Shown here: piece by piece, positions 45,599 through 57,216 of the stretch | How the letters are laid out: every line of letters begins with the position of its first letter | Position numbering within the stretch: position 1 is the first letter of the stretch | Origin: Agrypnus murinus | Lineage: Eukaryota > Arthropoda > Insecta > Coleoptera > Elateridae | Length of the DNA stretch: 64,000 nt | NCBI GenBank assembly: GCA_929113105.1 | Contig: OV816026.1 | Span: forward strand, 77,072,004 to 77,136,003 | Reading direction: 5' to 3' | The notes under the pieces: model-generated | What the model was told of the DNA's origin: nothing | Database searches by the model: none | What the model saw: only the letters and a program-made list of their open reading frames with translations | Made by a program: the position numbers and the translations under genes

Positions 45599-45770
45599 GC
45601 CTTGGTAGTGTAATGTCTGGCGTGCCGGACTTTCACCCAAGCGGCCCGGGTTCGACTCCCGGCGCTGGCAGATCTGGTTAAGGTTTTCTGCAGTTTCCCT
45701 TAGCTGTAACACAAATGTGGGATTTGCGCTGTTCCATCTATAAGTCGGCTGCAGCCGCACATTGGGCCTA
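45599..45770 (+). mobile_element. tRNA-Glu-like SINE
   Basis: A tRNA-like head spans 45599-45670: box A around 45602-45620 (TTGGTAGTGTAATGTCTGG), a CTTTCAC anticodon loop and box B GGGTTCGACTCCC at 45648-45660, like tRNA-Glu. The acceptor stem is imperfect, so it is not a working tRNA. A tRNA-unrelated body follows and ends in TAA repeats near 45770. The minus-strand frame through it yields the RESNPG phrase common in spurious predictions over such SINEs. Confidence 0.7.
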
Positions 45771-45850
45771 CATAATAATAATAATCGCCCCCTCCCTCCC
45801 GCACAAGCATATAGCTTCTGGGGCCTTGGTTAAGGTTATGGGTTGTAGTA

Positions 45851-45883
<33 letters not shown>

Positions 45884-45885
45884 AT
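45770..45885 (+). repeat. Short conserved block between TAA/ATT microsatellites
   Basis: (TAA)n, then a block of about 60 bp starting TCGCCCCCTCCCTCCCGCAC and ending GGGTTGTAGTAATT, then (ATT)n. The same block, inverted, occurs at 59803-59890 with the same triplet flanks. Not part of either neighbouring SINE head. Confidence 0.7.
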
Positions 45886-45889
45886 CAGT

Positions 45890-46005
45890 GGAGTCGATCG
45901 AACTTCAATTTCGAAAAATCCTATCGCCCCAAGTAAGACTTGAACCCACGACACTTGGAACACAAGTAGTGCACTGACACCACTTGCCTACCGACGGCTC
46001 TCACA
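45890..46005 (-). mobile_element. Second tRNA-derived SINE head, opposite orientation
   Basis: Minus strand from about 46004: GAGAGCCGTCGGTAGGCAAG, with box A TAGGCAAGTGG, and further on a box-B-like GGGTTCAAGTC, followed by a short body up to the ATT microsatellite. The acceptor ends do not pair well. It faces the SINE at 45599-45770. Confidence 0.55.
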
Positions 46006-47602
46006 ATCTTAATAATATTCATTTTGTTGTAAATGTTACTATTGGCCGACTTTTGGTCGGTGTACTAGCTTAAAATGTCGCCCAAGATGGCAACCCGGCC
46101 ATTTTTCTCCAAAACTTCCAAATTGCGTAAACTTTATGCTCTAGTGTTGAATGTCCCAATTCGCTTTTCGACAGGGATTCAATGAAGGCAACTGGACTGC
46201 GACAACGTTGCACCAGTTGCAATGTGAAGCATCTATTTTCACCGTAAAGATTACATCGCATCATCTCTGGAGGCCATGGTAGCTTCGGCAATCTCTTTTC
46301 ACACTGAATTTAAAAATCATCAGCAGATTAAACAATCATTGTGTAACATTTATTTTTCCGTATTTTGTTCTTTTACTGAAAGGGTCCTCGTATGAACTTA
46401 CCTTTAGAAATATTTATTTTAAATATTTTGTGGGTTTTAAAAATTACTATTTTCTCTCTTTATAATTTTTATATTGATAGCTTTTCGTTGCATATATTTA
46501 AATGTAGACTCCCTGAGTTTATTTTTAATTATTAGTAATTTCCTTTTGAATATTATTGTTTAATGGATTTTCTTCTTCAAATTTGGATATCGTTATCAAT
46601 GTTCCTTGGTGGGAATAACGGCCTTGCGCGTTTGATTTTTCGAGAGGAGGATTCGCTCTTTGTTGTGCGTGCTGGAAAGACCTCTCTTCGGAGGATTGGT
46701 TTTTGGTCACGTTTTTGACCAAGCGTCTTCATTAGAAACTCTTTTAATGAGCATCTGAACGGAAATAAATTTCTCGGTGAAGAACATCCATAACTATTTT
46801 GTTTGGCCTTTGATTGTTGCCGAGGAATTTCGTTGATGAAGATTTCCCTTATAAAGGAAACCTAGGCTACCCTGTAACATTACGCCTACCCATATGCACC
46901 AATTTGTGCAGCCGTTTTGTTAAAAAAAAGGGAATCCAGTCTGAATCGAGCTGAATCATACCTTCATCTCTGAGACGTTATTGTACGTTGAATAGGTCCA
47001 GTAGCCAATTTTCGAAGCTGTACTGTATCCGCAGTCGATATTAACCATCATAGGAATTATCTCCGACCATCCATCAATAGAAGTGAACATTTTCTTTTGT
47101 TGGTATTTTTCTATGATATTTAAATTTGCCTTAATTGATTTAACTAATCAGTTATTAATTTCATAAATCTTACATTTATTTAATTTATATTTTTTAAGGT
47201 AATTTGTATAAAGATTTACATATCTGTGGAGTAATAATAATTTTATACATGAAGTTTTTCTGATATCGCTTTCTAGTGATAACTTCAATTTTTAGTGCAT
47301 TTTATTTGTGTCAATTTATAAATGCTACGTTTTGATAAATCGTCGGTATCAATTTTCAAATTTTTATTAAATTTATATTGTTTGAATTAAAGAAAAGGTT
47401 TAATTAAATTTTTGCATATTTTTTAATAGATTTATTAATTCATTTTAGAAGATTACAATATGTAACAGAAATAGTACTATATCTGAGTAATTAGATTTAT
47501 TTACATATCTACGTTCACATTGATCTTTTTATTTCTTTATTTTGCTCTATATCTATTTTTTTTTTATTTTGTGTATATATGTGTTACTATTAATAAATGC
47601 AT
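46006..47602. other. Spacer; possible downstream region of the minus-strand gene
   Basis: 46070-46291 is moderately GC-rich with an open minus frame of 73 aa and no recognised motif. 47100-47600 is very AT-rich; on the minus strand an AATAAA follows the stop at 47603, near 47568-47573, a plausible polyadenylation signal for the exons at 47603-47866. Confidence 0.4.
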
Positions 47603-47866
47603 TTAAAATTTGTGCTTCTTATTGTTGAGGAATAACACCAGCATACCTAAAAAAAATAAAAGATAATTTATGCTAAATTGTTTAAGTAATAGTTGTTTAA
47701 AAATAATACTTACCAAGAGAAATAGGTTTCTCCCGCTTTCCTATTTTGTTCAAGTTATCTTGTGCATTAAAAAGCTGGATGGCTCCCTTTTTTTTCTTTG
47801 CTTCATACTCAGTGGACCCACGTATCCCGCTCACAGATGAAAAGCTGCCGCACGCCAATGCGTAAC
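47603..47866 (-). CDS. Last two exons of an unrecognised gene
   Basis: Penultimate exon 47866-47714: a weak acceptor (GGAAAAG|GTTACG), 153 bp open, reading YALACGSFSSVSGIRGSTEY then EAKKKKGAIQLFNAQDNLNK, ending at a consensus donor (CTTG|GTAAGT). A 67-nt intron with a strong T-run and TAG acceptor (47713-47647) leads to the last exon 47646-47603, which ends MLVLFLNNKKHKF and TAA. Phases fit (1-1). The upstream exon at 55451-55379 also ends in phase 1 with a consensus donor and could be its partner. Lys-rich, no signal peptide or membrane segment in the part seen. I cannot name the family. The intron structure argues for a host gene. Confidence 0.55.
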
Positions 47867-48975
47867 CTTTTCCGCAAGTAAAAAAAGGTTACAATTGGTA
47901 GAATATATTGCATAGGGTCAATAGGCGTATTTATCAGAAAATCGGTTTATCGCCCAATAAAAATGCCACTTTACGTAAATAGCCAATACCTTGATAAAGG
48001 TAAAAGATAACGATTGAAACCGTTCTGTATCAGGTTTGATGGTTTTATAATAGTGCAGCCAAGGATGTTGATTCCTGAGCAAAAAATCTGAATTTACTTT
48101 CATTCGATGTTTGATTGTATTTTCTAACCACATTTAGAAATTCCGTAGATTTTAATCAGCCCCCCCCCCTCTTGACTTTTCCTGTCGTCCAAATATGAGT
48201 TAAAATTAATAAAGTATCTATGTATGTTTATTGTTTGGAAGCAACCACGATTTAAATTTTAATACACCACAACATACAGGTACAATAAAAAACAGTGTTA
48301 TAATTATTAAGCTTAAAAGTCTTTTAAAGAAGAACTTTTACACTTCAGTAGTATTCTTTTACTCTATAATGATTAATCTGATTGGTAATTTTTTAGCACA
48401 TCTCGTTCTTTTGAATACTGATTAACCCCCACCTAGTAAGATATTTTTAGCATGATTGATAATCCCCTTACACCTTTCAATCGTAGAAATTCTGTGATTG
48501 ACAGATTGAAGCATAAAAAGTGCTGTGACGAAACTTGTAACTATTGCCAACGTTCTTTTGTGGCAAAGCATTTTCAAATTTTTATGATTGTTTAGATTTA
48601 ATCACAATGTGCAAAAGAATATGTCTTTTATACTTATGGAATTTGTTGACTATTATTCTTTATCTAAAAAAAGTACTACTATTTATTTATAATGCAACTC
48701 GATTTTCCGGTCTTTTTTAGCAAAATACCTGGTGCAGGTTTTAATCTTTGTTGTTAAATTTAAATGTTCTGGTTTTGGTCTGCCTTTCTCAATAATTCCC
48801 TCCGAAACTGTACGAAGGAAACTTTTTATCAAATAATAATAATACTTTACAAATTGAATAACAAAATCGTTACGATTCGGATGTATTCGACGTACTCGAA
48901 CCTTCCACCGAAGCAGCTAAATTTGCAGTCATGACGATAAAGCAAGTTTAAATGTTGCATACAGAACAAACTATA

Positions 48976-49931
48976 GTCTCGCTGGCAAATGAAGGATTTA
49001 ATGAGCGCGTGCACATCAGCTGTGAGAACATTACGATAAGCTAAGAATGTAAGCACAGTATCGTGTTACTAGAGACGTTTTAAAAAGGTCAGTAGCGTAC
49101 GTTCGGATAGTACTTTTTAACATTATGTAAATTTATCATCGTTGAAGTATCTATTCAACCTTAATAACGATTTATAATTAAAAATCTCATTACGTTTTAA
49201 ATGGCATAGGGTAATGAATACATTTAAAGAAAAGTAATTGCAAAAATTTTAACTATAAATCGTTAAAAGTAAAAAATAGGGAATCAATCAATAATCATAA
49301 CTACACAAAATCATAACTGGTGTTAATTTACATTTTTAAGTGCATAAAACTGATACTAAATGATGGCAATCCTTTTTATATATTAGGAATCGTACTGTAT
49401 AATAATTTACCAATTTCAATAAAACAATTAATGTATAAACAATTTGTTACTGTTTTAAAGGAATTACTTAACTATTATAGTAGTTCTTAAGAATTTTTGT
49501 TTATAACAATATTTCTGCTTTCATATGTTTAATTTAATCTATATTTGTTGCCGTTTACTTGCATACATGTTACATGGAAAACAAAAATATGCCTAACTGT
49601 GAGTCAAATAGTATTTTATAGGTGGAATGAAATAATTAAACTTGGACGTTAATAATAATTGTTCTTCTAGTATAAATTAATTTCATTTTCCCTATTTTGT
49701 ACGTGTATTTGATTATAATCGAATACAACATTAAGCATCAATGTTAGCCTTCGTAAAGGACATTTTGTGACGCTACTGAATCATTCCAGTTTATCAGTTA
49801 TTTCTGTTATCAGATACATTTCTCGTGTCGACCACGCGATCATGAGGTGGACACTGCGTGATTTGAGATGCTTTTTACAATTCTGCCCTCGTGATATCGG
49901 TAATTTTAAATCCTTCATTTAAATGTTAGGG
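48976..49931. mobile_element. 956-bp insertion in hAT copy C
   Basis: Recognised because copies A and B are continuous here. TATA flanks both sides (48972-48975, 49932-49935). Near the ends, AAATGAAGGATTTAA (about 48987) and its complement (about 49907) form an inverted repeat. No ORF; superfamily unknown. Confidence 0.55.
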
Positions 49932-50137
49932 TATAAATAGAATTATTTGTCTTTAAAAAAATCCGAACTTATATAAATTGAAATAATAAAATGTTCCAAA
50001 ATACAGTCTCATTCGCAGATTTACATTGCTTAAGTAACATTTAACAAACACGAAAAATCGAACAAATAACGAAATTATAATAAACATCTGATCACGGAGT
50101 ACACTAATAAAAATAACTCGACCTTATACGATGTTAA

Positions 50138-52199
50138 GGTTTTACACTCCTTGTTAAAAATTTCAATTTGGTGACCGTAAAGTTGCCTGCTTTTCAATTG
50201 TATTTATAAAGAGAATAACTGAACTGTAGACAGAGAGGGTTAAACATTTTTCCTACGACCCCATACGAAAGTAAACAATAGCAAACGCTACCGATATTAA
50301 GAAAGTGAGTCATATAACACGCGTATGTTAGGAACATAACACACGTGTTTGTTATGAAAATACGTCACGCTAAGCAATATCTAGAAATCCATGAATTTTG
50401 TTTACATTAAAATGATGACATTAATGTTTAATCCAATTTTGAACAGCATTTTAAAACCATTATGTATCTATTCTTTCTTATAAATATAACTTTAATTAAT
50501 GTTTAATTAGTTATTTTAGCTATCAAAAAGAAATATCTAATAGATTATAACTAACGTAACCTCACTATAATACATGAAAATTATTGAAGCAAGTTTGCCA
50601 AGATTAAAATCAGCGATGCCAAATGGGAGAAAATAAGAGTAATAATGTCAAATAATTTAGTTAGGCAACCTCTTTCACACCTGGCATTGTGTTATTAGTT
50701 GAAGCTATATTTGTTATTATGGAGATATTATTATTATTAAATATAAATAAAAAATAAATTATGTGCCGCTGAGATTATTATATTATAAATTGTAATAATA
50801 ATTCATTTAATTAATTTTGCTGCTAAACCCAAGGTTTAATTTTATACTATGTTTAAATAAGTTATGAACATATGAGTTTTTAAAATTGAAATTTATATTT
50901 AGTAAAAGAATCTATTAAATAAGATGTTAACAAACACCCATTCACTTTAACAATTGTCATAATTCAGCTCCAGAAAAATAAAATTAAGTAGTCAAGATAA
51001 CTTAATTTTATTTTTCTGGAAATGTTTTGATAGAAATTTCGTTATAATTATTCATATTGTGAAACTAAATTGTTTAAAAAATTAAACTTTATATCCTAAA
51101 AATAAATGGCTTAAAAAAATTAGCTTTAAGTGTGATTTTCTCTGTTAAACCTAACCATAAAAATTTTGCTTTAAAATCTTCAAAAATTATATTCTTGAAA
51201 ATTTTAAAAAATCAAAATTTTTTAAACATTTGAAATTTGGGGGGTCGTAGGAAAAATATTGTACATTACACGTTGGAAAGTAACTTTTCTGCACTCGTGT
51301 GATTTCCGCACTCGGCTTACGCCTCGTGCGTACGAAAAGTTTCACTTTCCTCACTAGTAATGTAATATACTATGGTAAGCATTACGTTAAGTAGCCGTTT
51401 ACCTCACCTAAAGGTTCCACTTTCTAAGAAATCTTATGCCAGCATAATAATGCTTAGTGATTTATAGTCGGACCATTTAATGTGCCCAGATCTTACTGCA
51501 ATAGGTAATTTCAACATTTGTAAACTTGGCGGAAAGATTAAGAAGGTGCTACTCTGCTACTATTGTTAACCATGGCGTTTTACCTGATATCTAGAATTAA
51601 GCAAGAGGACTAAACAGGATTTATTTTGTAAAATCCCGATGGTCAAACAATTACTATTAAAGGTTTAAATCAATTTCTTAGAAATGTGAGAAATATAAAT
51701 ATGCCTACACCCAAAGTAAAGTAAAGAACCGTCCTAAATTTTTTCACTAGCTTTTAAAAATTTACGACTAGAGAAACCGAGCGATTCTGAAAGACCGTAT
51801 TATATCTATATTTACTGCTTTGAACCTTTGCAAATTTGAGATACATATCATTTTTCGGTATCCCCTAATTGTTGGTTTTGTTATAAATATTTTTAAATTC
51901 CTTAAATTTCGTTATTTTTGTATTTATCAGTTTACTTTAGAATAATTTCCTGTTTATACTTTTATTACTAAATAAATAAAAATAAATAAATAATGTCGTA
52001 TTTAGTAGATTAATGTAATTTAGGATACATTCCACGCCGATTCGACCAAAGTTGGAACAGTACCCTCATTAGAACTAAAGAATATTATAGAGAATGGATT
52101 TATCTATCGACATTTGTCTTAAAGCGAAGCCTAATCCTTCAATAATGTTTTTAAAAATCAGAATTTCTAATGGACTGCAGAAACGAGGACTGTAAAACC
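50138..52199. mobile_element. TTAA-flanked element E1 (2062 bp)
   Basis: The left end is TTAA|GGTTTTACACTCCTTG and the right end, reverse complemented, TTAA|GGTTTTACAGTCCTCG. The TTAA target is typical of piggyBac or Kolobok-type elements. No frame over 60 aa. Inside, CCTACGACCCC (about 50266) and GGGGTCGTAGG (about 51240) are inverted partners, suggesting a further nested segment, and 50972-51022 is a hairpin with 20-bp arms (CCAGAAAAATAAAATTAAGT). Confidence 0.7.
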
Positions 52200-52203
52200 T
52201 TAA

Positions 52204-52834
52204 GGTCCAAGAGTACCCAAAAACGTGTGTTATTTGTTTCATAAATAATATAATAATGTGATAACTTTGGTTTTAAGTTAATAGTCTAGGAATGTTAAAA
52301 ACTTGCTTACCTAACTTGTTTTGGAAAAAAAAATTTTTTATTTAAATTATTTCACATGTTATACGTGAAAAATTAATTTTAGAAAAACTGTACATTCAAA
52401 ATTAACCTAAATAATACCACTTATATCTCATAGTATTTGAACTATTTTCCCAGAATTTTAAGAAAATCGTATGTCTAGCCACTAAATTATTGCCAAAAAA
52501 CCTGCTTTTTGCCAAAAAAAACTGCTTTTTTGGCAAAAAGAAGGTAATAAGTTTAGTCCCTAGACATACGATTTTCTTAAAATTTTGGGAAAATAGTTCA
52601 AATACTATGAAACTTAAGTGGTATTATTTTGATTAATTTTGAATGTACAGTTTTTCCAAAATTAATTTTTCACGTATAACATGTGAAATAATTTAATTAA
52701 AAATTTTTTTTTCCAAAACAAGTTAGGTAAGTAAGTTTTTAACATTCCTCGACTATTAACTTAAAACCAAAGTTATCACATTATTATATTATTTATTAAA
52801 CAAACAACACACGTTTTTTGGGTACACTTGGACC
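52204..52834. mobile_element. TTAA-flanked fold-back E2 (631 bp), nearly all stem
   Basis: GGTCCAAGAGTACCC at the left and GGTCCAAGTGTACCC (reverse complement) at the right, between TTAA 52200-52203 and TTAA 52835-52838. The arms pair almost without interruption for about 300 bp and meet in a loop of roughly 20 nt of CTGCTTTTT/GGCAAAAA text near 52500-52535. The left TTAA is also the right TTAA of E1. Confidence 0.85.
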
Positions 52835-53173
52835 TTAACTGTAGCCCACAATGCACCCGCGACTCGCCCGTACCGAAAGTAAGAAGTGCAGGAAGCAACG
52901 AAATCCGTGCTTATATGCAGTGTAACTAACACATTTGAATCGGTATTACGTTTCCGCGCAAATTTAATGAGCATAATTTAAAATAGTACTCTAAATAATT
53001 ATACTTTTTGCTGTACGGAATTGATATTGAGCTTTAAGTTGATTAAATGTTACAAATTTAAATAAACGATAACCATAATTTTATAAAAATATTTTTGTTA
53101 GCATTGTTTTTAATTTTAATAAATTCTTAAGGGAAGCATTGCTTCCCTTGCTTCCATGGACCGCACGCCACTG

Positions 53174-53284
53174 TTCTAGCCTTATATCGTCGTACTGGAG
53201 GTAAACTGACCTAACCCACACCTGTCAGATTTTAAGTTAGGAACATTCACCTCCAATACGACGATATGCTGAAACTCCAAAATT
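53174..53284. repeat. Imperfect hairpin
   Basis: TATATCGTCGTACTGGAGGT (about 53186) pairs with ACCTCCAATACGACGATAT (about 53250), and an inner CCTAAC/GTTAGG pair continues the stem. About 86 bp in total. Confidence 0.6.
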
Positions 53285-53516
53285 ATGAAATAAATAAAAT
53301 ACTAGTAAACGTTTCACAAGTTTATTATAATCTACCAACTTACCAACAATTGTTTCAACAGCTAAGCTGTCATTATCAATTATTTATATTATATTTAATA
53401 TTAAATATCCATTATATTTGTATTACCTTTGATAATGACAGCTTAGCTGTAGAAACAATTGCCAGGTAAATTATAATAAGCTGGTGGAACTTTTACTAAT
53501 CTTTTATTTATTTCAT
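53285..53516. mobile_element. Palindromic MITE (232 bp)
   Basis: ATGAAATAAATAAAATACTA at the left pairs with the right end, and the match continues through ACAATTGTTTC and ACAGCTAAGCTGTCATTATC to an AT-rich loop. The stem covers nearly the whole element. The 67-aa frame across it is an artefact. Confidence 0.7.
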
Positions 53517-53519
53517 ATC

Positions 53520-54164
53520 TATGTATGCTTTATTATTATTATTACAATTTTTTTAACACAAATTACACCAAATTATGTACAGTTCCCTAGCGAAGCTACA
53601 CATATCATATAGCAGTTACCGCAATGCGTTGGGGATTACATTACACATAATTTCCTTTTTTTCGTAATTCTCTCAACCATAAACCACAAAAACACGGGTG
53701 AACGAACTATACCACCGGCTAAACGGGACCAAGAATTTCTCTGTATTATATCTTTAAGGACCTTAAGAACTGCAAGGTTTTTTTTTGTCGGTGTTAATTT
53801 TTATGGAATCTAATATGGGGTTGATTGCAGATCCTTTTCAGGTTGTTGTATGCGAACAGCGTTTCAAGCGTCCGTCATAAACAATTCTCGGTCTCTGGGA
53901 TGTTTAAACACCATCCCGTCGCATCTGTTGAGTATACTCTTCTTCTTCAATGGTTCAATACGTCGAAGGTATGATTTTATTGCATACCTTGTAAAATGCA
54001 AAATACTAAATAGCAAATTTTATAACAAGGGTAGTATTTATATTTTTCTTCATTTAGTTTTTAGTTGCGTACTATCCAGTCCTGTGTAAACTTCTAGGTG
54101 AAAATAAAATTGTTAATTTGTTCTGTGTGTTGTTTTCCTATAATTGGTGTATGATTTAAATAAG
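53520..54164. other. Possible LINE 3' remnant and spacer
   Basis: Read on the minus strand, 53960-53640 gives broken frames with GMVFKHPRDRELFMTD and GGIVRSPV, then a non-coding tail ending in (TAA)n at about 53530-53545, the type of 3' end used by I-like LINEs. No diagnostic domain, so tentative. Confidence 0.25.
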
Positions 54165-54179
54165 TTAAATAACATCCCT

Positions 54180-55110
54180 AATAGCACACCGACGTCCGAT
54201 TGACGTTTGAGCAATGTCCTCGGCGGACTTAATGAACGTCCAACGGACGATCGGATATAGTCCGTGGGACGTTATATGAACGTCCATGGGAAGCCCAAAT
54301 GTCACAAAGTTGGACATTATTAAAACGTTCCAGACGGACGTTTTGCGTACGTCTTCCAAGAACTTGACGAACGTTTTAAAAACGGCCATATTATGTCCAA
54401 GGGACGTAATAAACGTTCGATTTACACTACGTGACGTTATATGGACGTCCACGGGAAGTCCAAATGTCATGAACTTGCGACGTTCTTAAAATGTCCCGGG
54501 CGGACGTTTTGCGTGCGTCTTTGTATGTACTCGGATGACTTCATGAACGTCCAACGGACGATCGGTTATATTCCGTGCGATGTTATATGAACGTCCATGG
54601 GAAGTCCAAATGTCACAAAGTTGGACATTATTAAAACTTTCCAGACGGACGTTTTGCGTACGTCTTCCAAGAAATTGACGAACGTTTTAAAAACGTCCAA
54701 GGGTGGTAATAGACGTTCGATTTATACAACGTGGGACGTTACATGGACGTCCACTGGAAGTCCAAATGTCACGAACTTGCGGCGTTTCTAAAATGTCCCG
54801 GGCGGACGTTTTAAAAGCCTCCATTATACGTCCAACAGACGTAATAGACTTTTGATTATACTGGGTCGGACGTTCTATGGATGTCCATGGGAAGTTAAAT
54901 CGTCATAAACTTGGATGTTCTTAAAACGTCTCAGATAGACGTTCTGCATACGTCAGCCGAGGATTTGCTGGATATTTTAAGAGTGTTCAGTGTTAAGTCC
55001 AAAGGGGACCTAATGCATCCTCGACTCAATGCCCTACACCACATAGATATTTGCCGCCGACTTGACGAATATCTCAAAGATGTTTTACAGTCCTCCATTG
55101 CACGGATCTA
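54180..55110. repeat. ACGTCC-rich array, left
   Basis: Higher-order repeat of about 315 bp: the block from ATGAACGTCCATGGGAAG to GACGAACGTTTTAAAAACG at 54270-54390 recurs at 54590-54705. A second block (GGACGTCCACGGGAAGTCCA) recurs at about 54440, 54750 and, diverged, 54880. GGACGTTTTGCGTACGTCTT appears repeatedly. The open frames across it (54286, 54597, 54911 and the minus frame 54165-54470) are repeat translations. Confidence 0.75.
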
Positions 55111-55378
55111 AAATAAACAAACCACACAAGAGGAAATAAAAGAAAGTTATTTTTAAACGTCATATCCTGTACACAAAAGTAATTTCGATTCCTATATAAG
55201 TTTCTCTTTCAAGAACGAACTTTTAACTTGGGACTTCAGTCCCAAGTTCTTCCAGTCCAACTATTCATAGTTATTTCACTTTATTTGATAAATAATTACG
55301 GTTGATTGGTATCAAAAATAAATTCTTTAGAAAATAAACTGGAATTAGACATTACAATTTTAATTCTAGTTTACTTAC

Positions 55379-55451
55379 CATTCCTTCCAGACTGATCTCT
55401 TGCACCACTCTGGTTCATGCCTTGAGCCATATGTGGTTTGGGGAGTGAGAC
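55379..55451 (-). CDS. Putative internal exon of an unrecognised gene
   Basis: Minus strand: a good acceptor (CATGTAG|GTCTCACTC), 73 bp open reading VSLPKPHMAQGMNQSGARDQ then SGRN, and a consensus donor (AATG|GTAAGT). It ends in phase 1, compatible with the exon at 47866-47714, which would make a 7.5-kb intron filled by hAT copy C and the left array. Gln/Ser/Gly-rich. No family recognised; linkage is inference. Confidence 0.4.
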
Positions 55452-56804
55452 CTACATGAGGCGACTTTATGAAGGGACAAACATACTGACAAACAAATTT
55501 TGGATTTTAGTATATAGATTTTAGGTTTAGGTAATAAATATTTTAAAAATTGAATAATTTTTCGATTTATCTAACTACGTTTTTTATCAGTATACATCCT
55601 TTTTTTTAGCACAATATAAACTTATCTATGTTACAATATGTACTTGATAATAATAAAAAATTATAAAACTGTTAAAGGGATTTAAGGACGGATTTCGTTT
55701 GAAAAATCAAGTTTTGTAATTTCATTTAGAACACCAAAATCTACAAACTCTCAAAGTTGCAAAACTTTCAGGTTGTTTCGAATTATATAGGAATCTAATT
55801 AATGGCAAGCTAATTATTGGTAAAAATCAATTTTTTAACAAATATAAATCCTTTTTCTACAATAATATAATTATTACATAGATTATATGATGTAAACATA
55901 CAGCATAAAAACTTAAAATAAAAAGTAAATTCAACTGTTTGGAATCATTATCAAAATTTAAAAAATCCAAGTTCTTCTATCTTCACTTTTAGCCACTTCA
56001 GAGGTTCTTTTCAAGTATCTTTTGAAAGTGTCTTCTATTTTCTTTTCGGTGCAACTTTTCAGCAACGGTTTTAAAGCAGCACCTAAAAATAAATGCAAAT
56101 ATAATTAATATATTGTGCACATAGCTTTTATCAATGCAATACCAGCATTCAAGATTGAAAAATGCCATATTATGCCTAAACCAGTGACGGTTTGTACACT
56201 TTTGGATGTTCTGTTAGCAGACGGCAAGTATATATTAACTGGTTGCTTAGCAGCCGATTACACGGGTTGCATCCGTGATGCTAACAGAATATCCAAAACA
56301 GTACATAGTAACCTCTGCTGGCATCGGGTCATACATGGGTTTATTTAAAATCCAAAAATACAATATAAAACTCAGACAGTTTTATTTGAAAAACATAAAT
56401 CTTAAATCCGTAGCTTTTTTTGGCAAGTTTGTTATTATTAAAAATATGAAATCCATTAAATTAGCAAATACTTTTATTTTTTCATGCTAGATTACGATAA
56501 TAAAAAAAGATTGAGCAGTGTGCTACTGTTATATCACAGAGACTTGCACTTTAATGTTAATAAGTTACCCTGTATATTATTTTGTTTTTGAATTCCTACT
56601 TTACGATAAAGGAGCACAAGTGAATAGAAAATTGAGATAGGGAAGTAACATTCTCTTACCTCTACCTTCGATTTCTGAGAAAACTGAAAATTTTAAAAAT
56701 TTAAATCTTTTAGAAATCAATAATATGCATATTCCCTTTGTTAACAACTGCTTAGGCTCTACTCTGTACATTTATTATCATCTTTGATCATAAACAGAGC
56801 GAGG

Positions 56805-56955
56805 CAGACCTTGCTAAATGGCAGTTATCTACGATATCCTGTGCAGCTGTGTCTATAAGATTATGATGTGATTTTCGCTCTTCAAGATTTTATACGTGCG
56901 ACTGCACAAAATTGAACATCAACTATACATTTAGCAAGGTTACGCTTCCCTCTTA
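56805..56955. mobile_element. Possible small MITE in intron 2
   Basis: GCAGACCTTGCTAAATG (about 56811) and CATTTAGCAAGGTTACGC (about 56930) form inverted ends of roughly 17 bp around 110 bp of AT-rich DNA. Confidence 0.4.
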
Positions 56956-57216
56956 TCATGATACATTAAAAATGTTACTTACCCTTAATTAGCGTGGCCA
57001 TAAAAAGAGCAGAAAAGTTCTTATGTTTGAAACCTATTCAGAAATATTTCATTTTTTATCATGATTTGTCAGAAATCTTTTCCAAGCACTTTTTACAAAT
57101 TCGTTCACATTGTCTCGTCCAACTTTGGAAAGCAGATCAGTCTAAAAAAAATCAGACACTCAGTAGTGTTAAATAAATTTGTGCTAAAAAGTAGAAAGAA
57201 TTATAGAACTAAAAGG

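Larger units (their letters stand above)
48237..53173. mobile_element. hAT copy C, reversed, end-truncated and triply interrupted
   Basis: Reverse-oriented relative of copy A. It starts at 48237 without the terminal 30 bp (GGAAGCAACCACGATTT) and ends with ACCGCACGCCACTG at 53173. Segments matching copy A are 48237-48975, 49932-50137 and 52839-53173. The breaks are a 956-bp insert (48976-49931) and two TTAA-flanked elements (50138-52199, 52204-52834). With all removed it is about 1.28 kb, as copy A. The minus frame at 52789-52974 is within it and is not a gene. Confidence 0.8.

Noticed and set aside
45599..45670. Functional tRNA-Glu gene
   Set aside because: Internal promoter boxes are present but the acceptor stem pairs poorly and a SINE body with a TAA tail follows.
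45413..45760. 115-aa minus-strand ORF with a RESNPG phrase
   Set aside because: It is a translation across the SINE, a well-known source of false predictions.
54286..55111. Series of 64-101-aa ORFs
   Set aside because: They are translations of the ACGTCC array and repeat with its period.
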